A stretch of DNA of 64,000 bases from NCBI GenBank assembly GCA_905250125.1, contig CAJNOL010000397.1:82892-146891 (forward strand). The letters are read 5' to 3'. This DNA comes from Rotaria sordida (lineage: Eukaryota > Rotifera > Eurotatoria > Philodinida > Philodinidae). Below, piece after piece: positions 1-11,792 of this stretch; positions within the stretch are counted from its first letter, which is position 1; every line of letters starts with the position of its first letter. A model generated the notes under the pieces. The model was not told the origin of the DNA and ran no database searches. It worked only from the letters and a program-made list of their open reading frames with translations. The translations under genes and the position numbers were made by a program.

Positions 1-1192
1 AATGATGATGATGTAACATTTGCACAAAATGCTCGTGCTGGAAATGCAGGTAAATCAGCTAAAAATGATGTTGGATATGGATAATCAACCATAGCTATAT
101 TTCCATACATATCAAGTAACCAATCTTTTAATTCATCAACTGTTTTTAATGGACGACATAGTTTAAATAAATTAGTTAAACGTTCTAAACCAGTTGGATT
201 TGATCCAATACGATTAATAGCATCCCATGATGATCGAACAATATCAACACATTGTGAACTTTCAAGACGAAAATCTTGAGTAACAATCTTTAAAAATAAA
301 AGAAAAAAAAACAAATTATAATTATAATTATAATATCAAATTTAAAAAGAAAATTTACACGAGAAAATAATTCACATGGTGTTGTCATTTGAAGAATAGG
401 TGCTGATGCTGCATGTGCACCAACAACAACATGTGGATATTTCATTCGAAAATAAGCTGCTAACATTCCACCATATGATCCACCAAAAACAACTACTGGA
501 CTTTGTTCAGCACCTTTAATCGAACCACGAATATAATCAAGTAAATATGCATAATCAGCAAGTGCTTGACCACTTGTCAAATATCTTGCTAAAAAAATAA
601 AAATATTTCAAATACAATCTTTGATATTAAAATTATTTACTATATTCCGGATTTGAATATGATGCATTTCCATATGGTAATGATGTACCATAATAACGAT
701 GTTCAGCAAATACAACCATAGCATTAAATATTGGTGCAATATCCCACACTAGAAAATATTCAATACAAAACAAAAAGAAAAGGAAAATAACAAATTCATT
801 AACTTACTAAAACCAGTATTCTCACAGAAAAGATCAATATCGCCTAAACAAAAAAAGAAAAAAGAAAGCATTTAGAATAATTTTTTTTGTCTATTAAAAT
901 TTTGAATCAAACCTTCATTTCCTGCATAGAAAAAAATTGGTCTTCCACTTTCCCAATAATCTGTATTTAATGTATATCGTTGTTGATATGTATCCATATT
1001 CAAAAAACCAAAATGATCAACTTTTTGTATAAATATTCTAAATTGTCTACATCGATCGTCACGAATACGATTTGTTGAATGATTTATAATATTTAAACGA
1101 CGTGGTTTAATCCATTTTGATGATGATAATTCGACAAAAACCAGAAGAAAACAAACGATGAAACAAAATTTCATAATAATATTAGTCGTCAT
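1..1192 (-). CDS. Lysosomal Pro-X carboxypeptidase-like serine peptidase (family S28), 5' part
   Basis: Partial gene; the 3' end runs off the window at base 1. Exons read by frame continuity are 1192-913, 843-808, 748-641, 588-359 and 287-<1, each with GT-AG borders, giving at least 313 residues. The start MTTNIIMKF opens a hydrophobic signal peptide (about residues 5-25), so the product should enter the secretory/lysosomal route. The peptidase region carries FFYAGNEG, then FAEHRYYG, then the nucleophile motif GGSYGGM, the S28 catalytic serine. The order and spacing match prolylcarboxypeptidase (PRCP) and DPP7, which cleave C-terminal residues or N-terminal dipeptides after proline. The Asp and His of the triad would lie beyond the window edge, so PRCP and DPP7 cannot be separated here. 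No neighbour on this side is functionally linked. Confidence 0.88.
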
Positions 1193-2729
1193 CTTGAGGA
1201 AAAAAAAAGATAAATAAATGAATAAAAGAAATAGAACTAAAAGCTCATATCATAGTTAACAAAATGTTTAAGAAAAAAAAGATAAAGATAGATATGTAAC
1301 CGAATCATCATGATATGACATTCTTTATTGATAATAAATAATAAAACAGAAGAAAAAAAAAATGTCGTCGAAGTGAATTTCATTGAGTTTTAACATTAGC
1401 ATCAATTATAGTTCTTGTTTTAATTTTTACCATTTAGTTTTGTTTCATTATCTTAATCATTTATGGAAAAATAAATTATAGTTTAATATACATTTTTACG
1501 AACTTTCCATGAAATTTTATTTTCCTAGTCTTATATGTATTTCGTTCAGGATAGCTTCAATCATATTATGTCTATTAATAAAAACTAATTCTTCTTCTTT
1601 GTCATCAGTGCCGCTCCGAGCGAAGGATCCCAGGATAAGCACTTCTCAATCTTGAAAAATTTTCGGTTTGTTTCAGCATTTCATTGTTATTTTGCTCATT
1701 GATACCAAAAAAAAAGACGCTCAACCCTCTCTCAAACTCGGCCAACTTTAGTAAAAATCTTCCAATCGGCCTCGGGACACCACCGTTTGTCATTATCATT
1801 TTCAAATGCAAAACTTATAACTTCACCCATTATTTCGTGACTAAAAATTCCCAAATAATAAAAAAAAACAACAATTTCCTTCCACTCACGCACTTATCGT
1901 TTAGTTTTATTCAAAATTTTGTTCAATACCAATCATACCATTAATAGATATCTTTGAACTAAATTCTATTGATTTAAAATGTTTGATAATTGACCATCGA
2001 TTTCATCCAAATGATTTATCTGATTATGTGTATCAATTATATTTTTAATCGATTGACATCAAATTTTCTAAATCAAAAGTAACAAAGACAAAAAAAAAAC
2101 ACCGATATCTATTAAATTCAATTATTCACAATGTTAATTATCGCATCATCATGAAAAACAGCAACCTTGAATAGTTTTCATATTCTATGTCTTTTTTGTC
2201 GAGACACTTCACGTTTGAATAACCATTGTCAAAATAACAGAGATGTCCATGACGATCCTATCGCGATGGTACCAATGGCGTGAAAGATAATTCAAACACA
2301 GGATTCCGATAGTGGCTGCTTCTATTTTAGGGAGATTGTAAGATTGTATAAATTTCTACCCGATGTGAATGTCTGCAAGTCCAATAATCAGAATCGTGAT
2401 GAATCTGATGGATTTAGTCTAACTGTATTAATTTACGATACTGACGGAAGAGATTTACGATACTGACGGAAGAGATTTTCGAAGAATTTCTCCAAAAACC
2501 ATCGCGGTAGTGGCAAATTTCCAGTCACAATGAACATCTATGCCAAGTCATCATATAAATATTTCTTAGTCTCATAATAATTCAATTAATACAAAAAACA
2601 ACTAATGTCGAATTCAAAAGAGAGACATAAAACTAAAATTTTCTTTGTTTAATGTATTCTGTATTTTAAAAAACACATAGAAGGAAAAACTGTTGTAATA
2701 ATAACAAATTTTGATAGTTGATCATCATT
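1193..2729. other. Intergenic, no gene recognised; 22-bp tandem duplication inside
   Basis: AT-rich sequence between the S28 peptidase start and the ISD11 stop. Short open frames on both strands around 1605-1944 overlap one another and resemble no family I know. A stretch near 2180-2480 has higher GC and may be an old decayed gene, but no domain is recognisable. It holds the perfect tandem duplication at 2432-2475. Confidence 0.5.
2432..2475. repeat. Perfect 22-bp tandem duplication
   Basis: Two identical adjacent 22-bp copies (2432-2453 and 2454-2475), each reading TTTACGATACTGACGGAAGA followed by GA. The absence of any mismatch points to a recent duplication. Confidence 0.9.
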
Positions 2730-3884
2730 TTATCTTGAAGAAATAGACGAATGTTGTTGATTTTCAATAATTGACTTTTGTTGTGGTGCATAAAGATTTT
2801 CAATGGTGACCTAAAAGAAGGAAAATCTTTAGATAAATTCTAATTCTTAAAAAAAAGTATCCGTACTATAAGATCAATACGAAAATTTTTTTTCTGCTTT
2901 TTTTTTTTATTAATTTCTCTAATTCACCTGTCTTCGTATGACTCCAAGATTTTCTTGTCCAAACTTTAACAATTCAGCAATCTTTGATGCATCTTGTATA
3001 TTACGATTTTGATGAAATTCTTCACGTACTCGTCGAAGAAAATATTCACTAAATAAGATTAAATCAATCAAATAATATATATAGGATAGGTCATAAATAA
3101 CACTACGATAAAAATAAAAAAGAAATATCTCTATGTCAGCTCAATTAAATCGGCTGATTTTTTTATTTACTATTTTTCATAGGGATAAGGCAAGTATAAG
3201 TATTACTGTTGGTATCATGAAAGCAATTTTATCTGTTATCAGTTAAGAAAATTATATATGTAACGTTTCATAGATAATTTTCATTTGTCATCTAAGAGAA
3301 TAATAATAAGAATTCAAAATGAACTTTATTTAGGAAACTATTGCGATGTAAATCAAGAAAATTTTCAGAACTAGTTAGTTTAAAAGTTAACGATTACATG
3401 CAAGGAAAATAGTACTCAATGGGTGATAACTATGCGTTTTACTTATAGAGCACGAATTTCAACATTTTAAACTGACTGTTTTTGAAAACTTGCTCTGTAT
3501 ACATCAATATAATTATCACTCAATAAAGTTTGTTTTGACTTATTCTCTTCGATGAAAACTAAAAAATATCTATGAAATTTTTCATATGTATTTTTCTTAA
3601 TTGACAATAGATGAAATTTCTTTAGTGAAGTTAAAAATATAACTTGATAGTATAAAAAACAGACAATCTTTAAATAAGCTTTTATCACTAATCAAAACAT
3701 TAGTTCTTTCGAGCGAACTGAAGCAGAGATATGTCAATTTTTTTCATCTCAGTGTTATTTATAATCTATTCTATATATATATAAAATAATAAAAAATTTA
3801 CCGATAATTGTAAAGTGAAAATTTATGACATTCATGAAGTAATTGTTTATATAGAATCAAAACTGATCGTTGTGTTGAAGCCAT
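2730..3884 (-). CDS. LYRM4: LYR motif-containing protein 4 (ISD11), Fe-S cluster biogenesis
   Basis: Three exons, 3884-3802, 3048-2928 and 2810-2730, give 94 residues; human ISD11 has 91. The protein starts MASTQRSVLILYKQLLHEC and continues through FSLYNYR to FLRRVREEF and LGVIRRQ, then VTIENLYAPQQKSIIEN. These match the ISD11 family: the LYR tripeptide is LYK here, and the YNYR, RR(V/I)R and NLGVIRRQ blocks are conserved. ISD11 binds and stabilises the cysteine desulfurase NFS1, together with acyl carrier protein, in the mitochondrial matrix. The ATG directly follows a pyrimidine-rich tract ending in CTAG, a 3' splice-site-like signal, only 88 bp after the stop of the bL33m gene on the same strand. 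That suggests co-transcription and possibly spliced-leader processing. The second intron holds a tract of about ten thymines. Confidence 0.92.
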
Positions 3885-3972
3885 CTAGAAAAAGAAATAT
3901 TCATAGAAAATAACAAATCTTCCTTGTCATTATAATAGAAAACAAAAAAAAAAAAAAGAAAATTGGTAGAAA
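3885..3972 (-). other. Intercistronic spacer between bL33m and ISD11 with a 3' splice-site-like end
   Basis: This 88-bp gap separates two same-strand genes. Read on the minus strand it holds a run of about 13 pyrimidines followed, just before the ISD11 ATG, by TTTCTTTTTCTAG. It fits a short operon spacer with a trans-splice acceptor. The splice function is inference. Confidence 0.5.
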
Positions 3973-4209
3973 TTATGTTAAACGACTAATATGTATTTCA
4001 CGGTTGTTTTGTTTTTCTAATGTTTTAATTTTTCTTGTTTCTTTATATAAAACTTCTTGATTAATCCATGGATCTATATGTAAAAATTCAAGTTTATCTT
4101 TTGTTCGTTCACGTATACGCATTATTCGATGACCTGTAGCTTGAGATTCACAATTAACAAGTAATTGTCGTCCACTTTTAGCTGCTTGAAATATAAATGA
4201 TAAACGCAT
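3973..4209 (-). CDS. MRPL33: Mitochondrial ribosomal protein bL33m
   Basis: Single-exon frame of 78 residues; bacterial and mitochondrial L33 are about 50-65. Recognised from AAKSGRQLLVNCESQATGHR followed by the block RIRERTKDKLEFLHIDPWIN and VLYKETRKIKTL. Mitochondrial L33 shows the same order: AAKS, a Gly/His stretch, (R/K)xRxxxKLxxLxxDP, then V(L/F)xExxKI. It is a component of the large mitoribosomal subunit. Mitochondrial L33 lacks the zinc-binding cysteines of some bacterial homologues, and none are placed for it here. The first 7-8 residues precede conserved sequence and may serve as a short presequence. The ISD11 gene follows 88 bp downstream on the same strand, so two nuclear genes for mitochondrial proteins are adjacent. 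Confidence 0.85.
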   Translation of the reverse strand: MRLSFIFQAAKSGRQLLVNCESQATGHRIMRIRERTKDKLEFLHIDPWINQEVLYKETRKIKTLEKQNNREIHISRLT

Positions 4210-6087
4210 TATTTATTATATCTGAAAACATAACAAAAATATTATATTATTTTATTAATCGTTTTTTTTTAGTAATAATAAAAATTATCTATATAAATCA
4301 AATTAATTTTATTTTTATCTTCTTTTTTTGCTATTGATTCATTTACATTGATTACTATTAGCAAGATGAAGAAATTTATATTATTTATTAATAATTCTAT
4401 GCTACTACAAAACAATCCAAAATCATAATGATGAAATAATCTTAAATAAAATCTTGTAATTCAAAAATAGTTGTTTTTATATGTAATAATTTCTTGTTAA
4501 AAATTGAAAATTAGTTTTTAAATTTATAACAGTTAATACTTGAATATATTATTCTGCTTTTCACATAAAAAAACTTGTCGCAGCATACTTAATGAACCAA
4601 AAAATGGAAAACTGTCACTAATTATTGTTTACAGAAGACGTTTCTCGAATACAACGGATGAAGCAAAAGTCTTGCATTAATTTTGTTTTTTCATGTAGAA
4701 TACAATATTGTAGAGACTTGAGCTATTTTCTGTTAGAAAAAGGAAAATGTTTAGTGCAAAGATATATAAAAAAATTCAATCGTAAATGTTTTCCGATTGT
4801 CACAGAAACCTTAGAACAGAAAGTATTGAAAAATTCTTCTGTAACTTCGGATACTAATTTTTATATCTAAATATATTTGTTTGACTTTTTTCATTCTCGA
4901 CTTTTCTCACCATAATATATGTAACGGTTGATTACAATGATGGCTTTCCTGTGTTATTAAAATAATTAATCGGATATACAAGAAGCTGAACAATGAATAG
5001 TTCAATCAGAAAAAAAAATCAATTTGGCGTTTCTATCATGAAAATCAAGTTTTGTCTAAATATCCTACAGAGAAAATTGTGTCCTATTTCAAATAATATT
5101 GCTTAGGAAAAGACTCAATAAGATTCTTTTTTCATATAAAATACATGTCTTCTAACAATTTCTCTTCAAAGTAAAATTTGGTTTTTTTGATTGTGATCAG
5201 TAGTTATGAACAACCAATGATACCAGAAGATACTGTAATAACGTTTATATCCATCATTGTAAAACACATTGAATATTTCGTTTTTTTTGTTAGCGTAGTA
5301 GTTTCCTATCTTGAGGGTAAAAAACTTGAAAAAGAAGAATAAAAAGAAAGTAGAGTTTTGTGGGACAGTTCTGAAAATTTTCGGCACGGGACATGAAAAA
5401 AGTTTGTCTTGCAGAACTCTAAAAGAAAGTTGTTTGTATTGTGTAAAAGTTTTTTTATGAATTCGAAAAAGTTGTGACTAAATTTCCAGATGCATTTTGT
5501 TCTAAGATTTTTATAGCCTTCAAAGAAAAACCATTTTCAATCAAATTCTTTTATATATTTTTGCACTAGATCTTTCATTCTTTCTAACAAAAAGAAAAAT
5601 GATCAAGTCTCTAGATCTTGCATTGCAACATGATATCAAAAAATTAAATTAAATTTGGAACTTTTATCTTATCTATTAAAATGTTCTTTCTACAACTAAT
5701 ATAATCTACATTAAACATTCTTTATTTCATAATCAATTGCTTCATTTTTCTATTATTTTCATTTCAAATCTCAAAATATTTTTCCATTGAAAATGGTATT
5801 CATATATAGATAAATACTAAACACTCTCTATCGTATCAATTTACATACCAAACAAGAAATTCATAGATTATTTCTATAATACATGACGATACATATGATA
5901 ATCCATATCTAAAAAAATGAAAGTTGGTTTGTTCTATTTATGATTTATTATAGAAACATAAAGAAAATCGAATGTTCGCCGATCAAAAGAAAACCAATTG
6001 ATAAACAAAAAGAAAAAAAACAACGCCAAAAAAAAAAGAAGAGAAAAAAAATTAGGTTTATATATGATATAAATATATAGATTTCTT
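4210..6087. other. Intergenic, nothing recognised
   Basis: AT-rich DNA between bL33m and the GS28 stop. Open frames at 4625-4870 (+) and 5166-5387 (-) have no recognisable domain and no codon pattern like the neighbouring genes. The A-rich segment 6001-6060, on the GS28 3' side, may belong to its 3' UTR. Confidence 0.5.
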
Positions 6088-6864
6088 TTATCGAAACATA
6101 TAAAGAAGAAGAATAATAAGACAAATAGCTATGACAAAACCAAGTACAAGTGAATCTTTACGTTTTTTAACTTTAATTTTTTGTAAAACATTATTAACCA
6201 ATGGAAAACGATTAGTTATAGTACTAATTTTATTTGTTATATTTAATAAATATTTTCTTTGATCAGATAAATCTTTTTTAACCATTGATGCTATTTCAAT
6301 ATTTGTATCCATTAATTTATGTGAACTATTTAAATGATTCATTTCACGTAAATAATAATCTTGTCGACGACTACTTAAACCTGTTGATGTTATATCAGAA
6401 TTATTTATATTTATATTTGTATTTATTAAAAGATCTTCACGATTTTTAAAATTTTTTATATTAGCTTTTGTACGTTCAAATTCACGACGATAATCTTGTA
6501 AAATTTCATGATGACGTTGTAATGTATGTGTTGCAGCTGAATTAGGTCCAAGTAATGATGGTACAACATCAGACATACGTTTATTTATATCTGATAAACG
6601 TTCAAGAAGTTTTTCAATTTCAATTGACATTGTTTCAAATGATGATGGTGTACATGTTGATGATGATGATGATGTATCATTTGGATCATGTGCAACATAA
6701 TTTGAACATAATTTTGAAAATGACATTAATTTTGTATCAATTTCATTTTCGTGTTGACGAGCTTGTTTACGTAAATCTTCCCATTCTGTACTTGGTGCGG
6801 TAGACATTCTTGAATTTGTTGATTGTACTGCTGATGAATATGTATTACCGAATGAACGGTTCAT
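6088..6864 (-). CDS. GOSR1: Golgi SNAP receptor complex member 1 (GS28), Qb-SNARE
   Basis: Uninterrupted frame of 258 residues; human GOSR1 has about 250. The N-terminus WEDLRKQARQHENEIDTKL is the typical GS28 opening helix. A Ser/Thr-rich linker follows, then LLERLSDINKRMSD and the central LQRHHEILQDYRREFERTKA block. The SNARE motif (about residues 165-232) carries LSDQRKYL, whose Gln is the zero-layer residue, and NRFPLVN, a GS28 hallmark. The tail is basic (KVKKRK) followed by one hydrophobic anchor (about 239-258), as expected for a tail-anchored Golgi v/t-SNARE in ER-Golgi and intra-Golgi fusion. It is head to head with the kringle gene (492 bp apart). A serine run at about 72-77 is low complexity (GAT/TCA repeats in the DNA). 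Confidence 0.95.
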   Translation of the reverse strand: MNRSFGNTYSSAVQSTNSRMSTAPSTEWEDLRKQARQHENEIDTKLMSFSKLCSNYVAHDPNDTSSSSSTCTPSSFETMSIEIEKLLERLSDINKRMSDVVPSLLGPNSAATHTLQRHHEILQDYRREFERTKANIKNFKNREDLLINTNININNSDITSTGLSSRRQDYYLREMNHLNSSHKLMDTNIEIASMVKKDLSDQRKYLLNITNKISTITNRFPLVNNVLQKIKVKKRKDSLVLGFVIAICLIILLLYMFR

Positions 6865-7356
6865 AATAAAAATAAATATTTATTAAAGAAAAACATGAAA
6901 GTTTGCTTTTTTTTTTGTTCTAAAATTATTACAAATCTAACGAAAATTTTCGTATAAAGCTGAGTAAAAGAAATAGTACGTCATAGATCATCATCGAATG
7001 GTATAATTCGATACAGGTGTATATAATTAGCCTATCAGATGAAAATTTCAAAAAATAAATTTATATCATATGATTATGATCGAAGTCAATAAATTTAGAG
7101 ATTGGATAAATTTTTTATGTTTGTCGTACAGTTGAAAATGTGAGTTGAATAAGATCGTTGACTACTGACATCTAGATATGAATAAAAAATTGGACCTAAA
7201 TATGGTATTATCTATTTAAGTTTGTTCCTTTTCTTCTTTCTCTATCTGTTATGTATTATTTCTCTTTCTCTTCCTATCCACTATTATTATTACTTCCAGA
7301 ACGAACTTTGCATCGATATATATATCACAATTTGATACGCAAAAAGGAGAATAGCC
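6865..7356. promoter_or_regulatory. Bidirectional intergenic region between GS28 and kringle genes
   Basis: This 492-bp gap lies between two divergent start codons, so it must hold both upstream regions. A pyrimidine-rich stretch (about 7225-7275) precedes the kringle start. No individual promoter element can be named with confidence. Confidence 0.4.
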
Positions 7357-8037
7357 ATGTTCTTGTCATTACTTACAATCATCGTTATCATCGGTAGTCT
7401 TGAAGGCAAACCGATTATTATCAGAAATATTTCTGGTAAGATTAACAGAATTTGAAGAATATATTTTATTTAAATATATAATTATTGTTCTATAATAGAT
7501 TGTAGTATAACTGAAGATGGAATTCTTCATTATCAAGGTAAACATTCATATACAAAATTTGAACATGAATGTTTACCATGGATTGATTTTCAAGAAGTCT
7601 ATCGTGAAATTATAAATGAAATAAATTTTTTTAATGATCTATCAATAAAAGCAGCAAAAAATTATTGTCGTAATCCAAATATGAATATTAATGGTCCATG
7701 GTGTTTTGTTGAAAATGAAGATGTTATTAGTATGGAAGCATGTGATGTTTGTCAAAGTCTTGGTATGTTAATAAATGAATGAAAAATAAAAACAAAAATT
7801 TGAATTTGGATGATTTTTTCTTTAGCTTCTCGACCAACGTTACCAACTAATATTGAAAATATTGAAGATGTTACTATTGTTGCTGTAGACAATCATTTTT
7901 TTCGACATATTCGTGATGAAATACAACGTTATGCAGCTTATATTCGACAAAAGTTTATGGAATTAATGAATCGTATGACAGACAAAATGAGACAATTAGG
8001 AACGAGAATTTCTAATACTTTTAATTTCAATGGATAA
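7357..8037 (+). CDS. Small secreted single-kringle protein
   Basis: Three exons, 7357-7435, 7499-7762 and 7826-8037, give 184 residues. Residues 1-18 (MFLSLLTIIVIIGSLEGK) form a signal peptide. The middle exon is a kringle-like domain: C-x-I-T near the start, YQGKHSYTKFEHECLPWIDF, then NYCRNPNMNINGPWCFVE and the closing CDVC. These match the kringle pattern YxG...TxxGxxCxxW...NYCRNP...PWC(F/Y)...C. The last exon encodes a helical, basic/amphipathic tail with no known domain and no second membrane segment. Kringles bind proteins, phospholipids or lysine-rich ligands. Here no protease domain follows, so this is a stand-alone extracellular protein of unknown role. Family assignment rests on motifs only. 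Confidence 0.75.
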
Positions 8038-9505
8038 ATAGTTTTCTTTTTTTTTTGTACAAGAAATAATTATTAATATAAATTAACATATGTACTGTTT
8101 CTTTCTTTTTTCTGTATATTACATATTTAATAAACAGGCTTATTATATATAAAGTTGAATAAAATTTTAGTATATTATTAAAAACTATTGATATCAGGTC
8201 GATGGAACCAAGCTGAGTAACACTCGCAATAAACGTTTTATAGAGAAAAACTCTCATCTTTACCAGCGACACCATAGTCTCGATACATGTCTAATGATAT
8301 TTTTTTCGAAAGATCTTGAATTAACTTATAGATAATACATTCTTTTGTTTTTTTTAGAGTTTTCAAATTCTATGAGAATTTCTATTATTTAATCCTTGGA
8401 CAACTATCACTTTTAAGATGCCGTATTAAACTATAAATAATCGTTTAAGTTTGTTTTAGTTCGATATCAAAATATATGAGCTATTTCAAACAAACCGGGA
8501 CATATCCACATTTTATTTGGTTTTGATTCTTTACAATGGTTATTTTTCTGAATAGATCCGTTTACCATATGTAAACATATTGGCTCTTTCAGTTGACTAT
8601 TAATTAAAAAGTAATTAGGAAATCTCTTTACAACTGTATGAGAAAAAAAATCAGAAAAATTCAAGAAAGGCTCTACAGCCCGAACCGTATCAACGATGAA
8701 ATTATCAACAAGATTGGACTCTAAAAAACTTTCTCTTAAAAACTGAATCATCATTTAGAGATTCTGAAAAAGGATTTGTACCATTTGGAATTGGTTCTCA
8801 ACTTCTCATTCGGTTATCAAAACATTTTTACGTACTCCTCCGACATGATGCTAACAAACAGTAAATCGATTTTTTTTTTGAAAAATTTAGACATGTTTAG
8901 AAAAAACTTTGGATAGCGATTTTATAAATTGAAAATTTGTCTACAGAATGTACTATTTAGTTTTCAAAAATGCTGCATCAATTCAGAATGTTTTTTAAAC
9001 TTAACTACATGAGGAGAAGGTCAATGTCTTTTCTTAAACACTAGTTTTTTATCTGATAATTTCTCTGAACAAAGATCTCTAACACTGATTTTTTTATGAT
9101 ATCTAGAGTAACTTGACATATACAAATTAGCGCTAGAAAGGTTTCTTATCTCGAGATAAATGTGTATTTAATTTTGCGAAGTCATGTTGCTGACAAATGA
9201 TTTTATCCATCTGTATATATACAAATTGTGCATGACATGCACTCGAATATATTTTATCATTAATACAATAGAAAAAAAAATATATATATATATCAAGAAA
9301 AACAAAGGCATCACTCAGATTATCAAACAACATAGAAAAAAAAAGAGATATTTCAAATAACACTTGAAATAAAAAGATTTAATTTAATCAACATGTACAT
9401 TAAATCAAAATCAATCAAATACAATTCATACTCATTATACAAATGATAAAATTAACAACGATAAATAAATTAATACTTACAATGAGATCTATTTATCTAT
9501 AATAC
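8038..9505. other. Intergenic, nothing recognised
   Basis: 3' flanks of the kringle gene (+) and the Ig receptor gene (-) meet here. Open frames at 8467-8754 and 9133-9363 (-) lack recognisable domains. A (TA)n tract lies near 9281-9292. No RNA gene or mobile element was seen. Confidence 0.45.
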
Positions 9506-11050
9506 TTAACATCGTGTAAATATAGGTGATGTTCGAGATAATTGTGTTGGTTCTTCATAAACAGGTTCATCATCTAAAAATTATTGATTATTAAAAAAAA
9601 GAATCAAAAATTCATTTATTATTTTTCAATCAAATAAATAAAAAGTTAAGAATTATCTCTAATCATTAATCTACCTTGTGTATTCGTCTGATTTTTATAT
9701 CTTGTTTGTTCCATAGTTTTAACTGGTGAATATTGCTTTGAATCTAATTATTATAAAATATCAAGAGATTATATAAGTATGTTAATTTCATACATACTCT
9801 TCATTTTTGAACTTGAATAAATCAAACGAAAAGTAAGAAGAACAAAAAAAGAACCATCATTCAATCATTTGAATTCTTGAACTTACCTTGATGATGCTAA
9901 AATAAAAGAAAAAAAAGACGATTAATTCTATAATAGAATAAAAATTTTAATCTTAATACCATTTTTATGACGACATAGACAAACTAAGAAAGCAATTAAT
10001 AACCCTAATAGACAAAGACCACCAATGACAGAGCCAATAATAATTGCAAGTTTTTTTCCTAAATCAATATATAAATTAAATTTTTCTTTTACAAAAACAA
10101 AACTCATTAAAAGCTCACACCAGTCATAGATTTTCTTCTTGATCGAATTTCAGATAATCGAGGTTCATTAAAATATTCATTATCTCGATTTTCTTCGAAA
10201 TATGAATTATAATTCAATGATGGATCCGGAAGAATTGGATCTATTAGAATTATACAAAACATATTTTTTTATTTATAATCAAATTTCAATTACCTTTTAT
10301 TATAATAACACTCGAAAGCATTGAATTATGTTGATTATCGATTAATAATTCACATGTTAATACTTGTTGATTAAAATTTGATGTTCGTCTTAATATCGTA
10401 CGTTGATTAGCACAAACAACCCATGTACCATCAAGTTCTTGTTTTCTATTTACTTCTACATCACCAAAACTATCACCAACTCGATTCATATGTATATTTA
10501 CAGTTCCATAACCTGTTACAGATGCACAACAAAATAATTCAGTATTTGTTTGATCAGCAACTTCGAATCGACTTAAATTTTCATCAACTACATCATCCAA
10601 GCGTTCACATGAACCTATTGGACCATGACATATATAATTCCAATAAAATGATTGTACATCTTAAAAGAAAAATAAATTATTTAAAACAAAAACAACAAAA
10701 AATAATTTTTAGATACCAGCAAGTATTATTTGATAAATAATATTTTTCGATGTACTTATCCATGTTGATTTTTGACAAGTATAATATCCATTATGTTTTG
10801 ATTGAGCAGAATTTGATGTTACACGTAAAATATTTTCTTGTGGTAAATAGTTAAAATTTAAATTTAAATATAAATAATATTCATTATCTTCTTGAATTTC
10901 TAACCATTCATTTAAACGTCTACCAAATAAAACTGTTTCATCATGTTGACAATCAAATGAAAAAGATCCTCCTTGTTGTACAATAACTCGTTTAATATTT
11001 TGACACCATAAACCAGATATAATAAGATTAATAACAAAAATATATAACAT
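9506..11050 (-). CDS. Single-pass Ig-domain membrane receptor
   Basis: Seven or fewer exons: 11050-10717, 10659-10294, 10240-10121, 10058-9960, 9743-9675 and 9573-9506 join in frame to 351 residues. The signal peptide is MLYIFVINLIISGLWC. Ig-like domain 1 has GGSFSFDCQHD then HNGYYTCQ, the usual Cys-x(n)-DxGxYxC pair. Domain 2 (about 113-230) has the Cys pair LFCCAS and VLTCELLID. A hydrophobic membrane segment LAIIIGSVIGGLCLLGLLIA (about 277-300) is followed by CRHK and a short cytosolic tail with DDEPVYEEP, a possible tyrosine phosphorylation or SH2 site. A 10-bp sequence with perfect splice borders (9896-9887) sits in the intron. Using it would shift frame and end the tail early, so it may be alternative. 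The ligand is unknown. It is a metazoan cell-adhesion or immune-type receptor in the broad sense. Confidence 0.75.
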
Positions 11051-11792
11051 TATATTTCGAAGTAAATAAAATAAAAATTATAGTCTAAAATTGATGAAAT
11101 ATATGTTGAAAATGGTAAAGAAATCTTTCTATTATAATAAAATAACATGTACATGTCTTTTATATAGTCCTTTGAAGGACGTTTATGATGTTGTGAATGA
11201 AACGATAAAAAAAGAAATCATAGACGACAGGAAAGGGAGAAAAAGAAAAAGCGACACTCTGAATGTTTGAAAGCTACCTATTCGTTTTCATCAATAGAGA
11301 TGGTATAGGTAACATGTCTGATTTTTTTTTCTTTTTTTTTTTTACTCTTCATATAACATTTAAATGAAGTGATTCATTTCCAAGTATTTTCACGACGTTT
11401 TTGTACATATATTGTATTTAATTCTACTATTTTCTTTGTACCATCGATTTCGATATGGAGGTCCAACGTTGAAGTAAACAAATTTTCTTCATCTTTTTTT
11501 CCTCTTTTTTTTCAACTGATACACTTGAAAACTTGAGAAAAAAAAATTATTAAGAATGTGGAAGGGTTTCTTCGCATTTCAAATACATAAAATCGATTAC
11601 ATGAAACAATCATTTTTTTCATCAGTCAATTTATTATCATAAAGCCATTGATAATGAAACCATACAAGTGCATATATATTTCGATAAAGATGAAGACATA
11701 TTGTTACGGATATGACAAACTACTTTTACGGATTATCCAAACCTTCTCCAATTGTATCTTGATGTATTGATTTTGCTGCTCTTTTTTACATT
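11051..11792. other. Intergenic, nothing recognised
   Basis: AT-rich upstream region of the Ig receptor up to the left arm of the transposon-like element. It holds long T-runs at about 11323-11342. No gene was seen. Confidence 0.45.

Noticed and set aside
1605..1944. Overlapping frames of 68 (-) and 86 (+) residues
   Set aside because: Mutually overlapping, no domain, no splice-supported extension.
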